A stretch of DNA of 45,595 bases. It comes from an uncultured Lachnospiraceae bacterium. GTDB taxonomy: Bacteria; Bacillota; Clostridia; Lachnospirales; Lachnospiraceae. The position numbers were made by a program, and so were the translations under genes. Below are positions 43,058 to 45,595 of this stretch, in pieces. The notes under the pieces are model-generated. The model saw only the letters and a program-made list of their open reading frames with translations. It ran no database searches and was not told the origin of the DNA. The first letter of the stretch is position 1. Each line of letters starts with the position of its first letter. Where the stretch lies: assembly GCA_910579285.1 (NCBI GenBank), contig CAJTTT010000005.1:93237-138831 (forward strand), given 5' to 3'.

Positions 43058-44633
43058 CCTCTTCTGCCTCTCCTTCTTTTTTTTCTGTTATGCTTCGAAT
43101 AACAGGAGCTTTTGTATCGATATTGGCAACCTCCATTTCCTGCTCTGCGATATTTCCAGCTGCATCCCGTACCTGAATCGTCCATGTTCCGTTAGTATCC
43201 ACATCTTTACTGCTATCTGCTGTCCATCCGCTGTCCATCCCTGATGCACTATTGATATAGCGGTATTCAATCGGCAGACTGTCTTCAGCCGACACATAGA
43301 TTGTGTTTTTTTTGCACCATCCACGCTCGACCAGTATCCTTAAATTGATTACAGGTGCTTTGCTATCTACCACGATAAGCTCTTGATCAATCGTTGCAAT
43401 ATTCCCGGCTTTATCTCTGCAGTATGCTGTCCAAAGTCCGTTTTCTGTGATTTCAGCAGTAAATATTGGCTCATCTATCCAATCATCTTCCTTCACGTTC
43501 TCCCCTGCCGGAAGAAAAGCATAAGAAAGTTGACGAACTGGCGTCATATTATCTACTGCTGACACAGATACTGTCACCGGCACAGGCTGATCCACTTTAC
43601 TTACCTCAAACTCTCCAATATGCAGTTCATTAATTTCGGGAGCTTTCAGATCAAGCCCGTTCAACTTTATCGGCACTTCCAGAACTTCCCCATTCTGTTT
43701 CATATAACTGAGCATTTTCTCTGTCGTACCCGCCTCCAGATAATTATAATCACTGGCTGTTCTTACTGTTGTGATTATCTCCTGCAGATTACCCGCCACA
43801 GTCTCTGATCTATCATTTGACTCCTCTGTATCAAGAAAATGCAGGCCGCTCAATCCAGTTATCACTTCCTGCTTTCCATCGTGATAAGTCACTTCTACAG
43901 GAATTTCTCCTGCATTCACATACTTTCCTGCTTCCGCACTGAATTCATCTGCGGATATACTGAATACCGGCGCAGGAAGGATATGTAAGTCCGCATGATA
44001 ACTAAGATCTGGATTTCCTTCAAAACTGATCCTGCACCGAACTTTCTTTTCTTTGTCAGCCGTCTGCTCCAGCAATGATATCTTCCGCTGCAACTCATCT
44101 GTCCTCTCTGTAACCACCTCTGGAGGTGCATCTTCCCATTGTTCCATCTCTGTTTTAATTTCCCACTGATAGTTCAAGGCATTGGGATGGTATGCCTGGA
44201 AGACTGCAGAGCTGTTCTTTTCTGCATAAACATCCGAAGGCTCCAGAACAGAATCATCCAAAGGAGCCATGCTTTCCTCACTCTTATCCTTTGTTTCCAT
44301 TTTTGCTTCTATTTCTGTTATTTTCTCTGTTGGCTCCTCATTTCTATCAGCATTATCAGCTCCTTCTTCACTCTTCACACTTATTATTTTCTCTTCCTCA
44401 GCAGCTTGTGCAACGGAAATCTCTGTCTCTTCCTTTAACTGGGGGAAAATCGGAACCAATCGAATTATGATGAATGTCAGAAAAACTGTAGCCATCACCA
44501 GCCTTCCAATCCACTTAACAACTATGTGATCCCCCAAAAAACCTCGAATATATCCATTGATAACGCCTGATACATACGCATAAAGTCCACCGACGCCAAA
44601 AGTTCCGATCAGGCCTTTTTTAAATTGCCCCAT
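43047..44633 (-). CDS. Membrane-anchored protein with Ig-like repeats
   Basis: A 528-residue protein. The N-terminus is glycine-zipper-like (KKGLIGTFGVGGLYAYVSG), then a membrane segment (RLVMATVFLTFIIIRLVPIF), an acidic linker and several Ig-like modules with the motif DSKAPVINLRI, DAAGNIAEQEMEV and DTKAPVIRSI. The C-terminus would be outside. It is the first gene of the surface operon that ends before topB. GGAG lies upstream of the ATG. Function is presumed to be in transfer or adhesion. Confidence 0.7.
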   Translation of the reverse strand: MGQFKKGLIGTFGVGGLYAYVSGVINGYIRGFLGDHIVVKWIGRLVMATVFLTFIIIRLVPIFPQLKEETEISVAQAAEEEKIISVKSEEGADNADRNEEPTEKITEIEAKMETKDKSEESMAPLDDSVLEPSDVYAEKNSSAVFQAYHPNALNYQWEIKTEMEQWEDAPPEVVTERTDELQRKISLLEQTADKEKKVRCRISFEGNPDLSYHADLHILPAPVFSISADEFSAEAGKYVNAGEIPVEVTYHDGKQEVITGLSGLHFLDTEESNDRSETVAGNLQEIITTVRTASDYNYLEAGTTEKMLSYMKQNGEVLEVPIKLNGLDLKAPEINELHIGEFEVSKVDQPVPVTVSVSAVDNMTPVRQLSYAFLPAGENVKEDDWIDEPIFTAEITENGLWTAYCRDKAGNIATIDQELIVVDSKAPVINLRILVERGWCKKNTIYVSAEDSLPIEYRYINSASGMDSGWTADSSKDVDTNGTWTIQVRDAAGNIAEQEMEVANIDTKAPVIRSITEKKEGEAEEDEK

Positions 44634-44710
44634 CTGGTTTCACATCTCCTTGTATAATGTATTTAGGTTGTTCAAGGGATACCTATAAACCCTCAGACCT
44701 GCTTCTTTAC

Positions 44711-44916
44711 ATCTCCTGTCTGATAGGAGATAATCGTTTTATTAGATTGAGAGGATGATCGTCACCTCCTTGAGCGGCTCTGCTCGTACTTGAAAGACTG
44801 ATCCCTCTCTCTAATAAGCTTTCCGCGTATGAGTTGGATGTTGGTTGCCTTATGGCTTCTCTCCGTATTTAGCACAAGGTAGTGGCGCTTATTAGATGAG
44901 TGGTCTCCCAATCTAA
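44711..44916 (+). ncRNA. Candidate IS110 bridge RNA
   Basis: In IS110-group elements the non-coding end upstream of the transposase encodes a bridge RNA with target- and donor-pairing loops. Here nested stems are ATCTCCT/AGGAGAT (44711-44731), TTAGATTG/CAATCTAA (44742-44749 with 44909-44916) and TCTAATAAGC/GCTTATTAGA (44810-44819 with 44887-44896). Loop assignments are not possible without the partner end. Confidence 0.45.
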
Positions 44917-44939
44917 AATTTTTCTTTTGAGGTGGCTCT

Positions 44940-45595
44940 ATGTTTTTTGTTGGCATTGATATCGGTAAAAATAACCATGTCGCTTCCATGATGGATGATT
45001 CTGGAAAGGTGGTATTTAAGGCTTTTTCCTTTCCTAATACCTCGGACGGCGGACATGCCCTCTTTTCCAAACTCGCTTCTTATTCTTCCAGCACCGACGA
45101 CTTTGAAATCGGTATGGAAGCTACCGGGCACTACTGGCTCTCTGTCTACTCGTTTCTTTTTGAAAAGAAGTTCCTTCTCCATGTCATCAATCCGATCCAG
45201 ACTGACGGCTGGCGCAGGGGGACAGAGATTCGCAAGCGCAAAAATGATATCATTGATTCCGTCCTGATCGCCGACCTGATTCGTTATGGCCAGTTCGTGG
45301 AAACCCGGCTTGCAGATGAGGATTTATTCTCCCTGCGTACCCTGACCCGTTTCCGCACCTATCTGGTGGAATCCATCAGTGACTTGAAGCGTAAGGTTGT
45401 CTGTGTACTGGATCAGGTTTTCCCTGAATACCAGTCCATTTTTTCCGACATCTTTGGCAAGACCTCAAAAGAGATCCTTCTCCAGTTTTCTTCGCCCATT
45501 GATTTTGAGTCGGTTTCATCGCAGACCCTTGCAGAACTGCTGGCAAAACTCAGCCGTAAGCAGGTCGGCTCTGCAAAAGCTGCGCAGTTAAAGGC
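44940..45595 (+). CDS. IS110-family transposase, 5' part
   Basis: The frame is open to the right edge (218 codons). The RuvC-like DEDD set is visible: Asp7 in FVGIDIGK, Glu60 in IGMEATGHYW, and Asp103/Asp106 in KNDIIDSVLIADLIR. The C-terminal Ser domain that finishes recombination lies outside the window. GAGG precedes the ATG. The protein works with an RNA guide in studied relatives. Confidence 0.85.
   Translation, partial: MFFVGIDIGKNNHVASMMDDSGKVVFKAFSFPNTSDGGHALFSKLASYSSSTDDFEIGMEATGHYWLSVYSFLFEKKFLLHVINPIQTDGWRRGTEIRKRKNDIIDSVLIADLIRYGQFVETRLADEDLFSLRTLTRFRTYLVESISDLKRKVVCVLDQVFPEYQSIFSDIFGKTSKEILLQFSSPIDFESVSSQTLAELLAKLSRKQVGSAKAAQLK

Larger units (their letters stand above)
25217..45595. 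mobile_element. Integrative conjugative/mobilizable element (right end outside window)
   Basis: It starts at the break in cotJC and has lower GC than the host part. It contains, in order, a large serine recombinase, SHOCT protein, cargo and control genes, XRE repressor, oriT-like hairpin array, relaxase, MobC, topoisomerase III and a CD1107-type operon. This resembles the Tn1549/CTn group of Clostridia. The type IV secretion genes expected next are not seen and may lie to the right. The exact attachment core is unclear; the repeated ATCGGT around 25211-25224 is close to it. Confidence 0.8.
44700..45595 (+). mobile_element. IS110-family element, left part only
   Basis: A DEDD transposase gene preceded by ~240 bp of structured non-coding DNA, with no terminal inverted repeats seen, fits an IS110-group element. 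The left boundary is uncertain (between 44640 and 44715), and the right end is outside the window. Confidence 0.7.

Noticed and set aside
1..45595. CRISPR array, tRNA or rRNA genes
   Set aside because: No spaced direct repeats, cloverleaf or rRNA-like sequence was recognised.

Overview
This window looks like a chromosomal segment of a spore-forming, anaerobic gut Clostridium of the Lachnospiraceae type. The signs are a ferredoxin-domain [FeFe] hydrogenase, a cotJ spore-coat operon, frequent TTG/GTG starts with strong GGAGG ribosome binding sites, and an inserted conjugative element of the Clostridia type. No rRNA, tRNA or CRISPR array was found.

Host chromosome, about 1-25216 (visibly higher GC). 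Nearly everything is on the minus strand. A signal-peptide protein with MBG/YDG-like repeats is cut by the left edge (1-1024). A tightly packed run reads hflK-hflC-recQ-Nudix/GNAT fusion-MATE exporter-TPR protein-DUF4037 (9306 down to 1153). A histidine phosphatase lies on plus (9581). Next come a DUF1189-like membrane protein, trpS, a tiny Cys/Pro-rich protein with a possible sigma-K promoter, a DUF5662 protein, a GlgX-like GH13 protein that has lost catalytic residues, a DUF1292 protein (plus), a UvrD-type helicase overlapping it tail to tail, gltX, the hydrogenase, and a GldF-GldG-like fused ABC exporter with its ATPase. Two 117-nt copies of a three-hairpin element with compensatory base changes lie at 19334-19450 and 24310-24426.

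The cotJ operon (cotJA-cotJB-cotJC, plus, 24586 on) is intact until codon 62 of cotJC. There an integrative element begins, and its large serine recombinase gene ends only about 12 bp from the junction. Everything from about 25217 to the right edge is read as this element, which is more AT-rich, and its other end is not in the window.

Element layout, going right: serine recombinase, SHOCT protein, PBECR4-like nuclease-domain protein, a roughly 630-bp non-coding stretch, a zinc-ribbon protein, a 206-aa unknown, two very short coupled genes (56 and 30 codons), and a divergent XRE repressor. The XRE intergenic region carries two back-to-back promoters and three similar operator boxes, a phage-like switch. 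A separate 14-bp palindrome, ATGCGAYRTCGCAT, recurs in front of the genes of this control module. Then come a lipoprotein, a deoxyribosyltransferase-fold protein, a 290-bp array of perfect hairpins (oriT/origin candidate), relaxase, MobC, a pentapeptide-repeat protein, topoisomerase III, and a five-gene surface operon (two paralogous secreted proteins, a collagen-like protein with tail-fibre-like repeats, a CD1107/DUF4366 protein and an Ig-like protein). An IS110-family element begins near 44.7 kb with a structured non-coding end suited to a bridge RNA, and its transposase runs off the right edge.

The most interesting parts are the interrupted sporulation gene beside a serine recombinase (possible programmed excision), the XRE switch with its palindromic family, and the covarying three-hairpin repeat.
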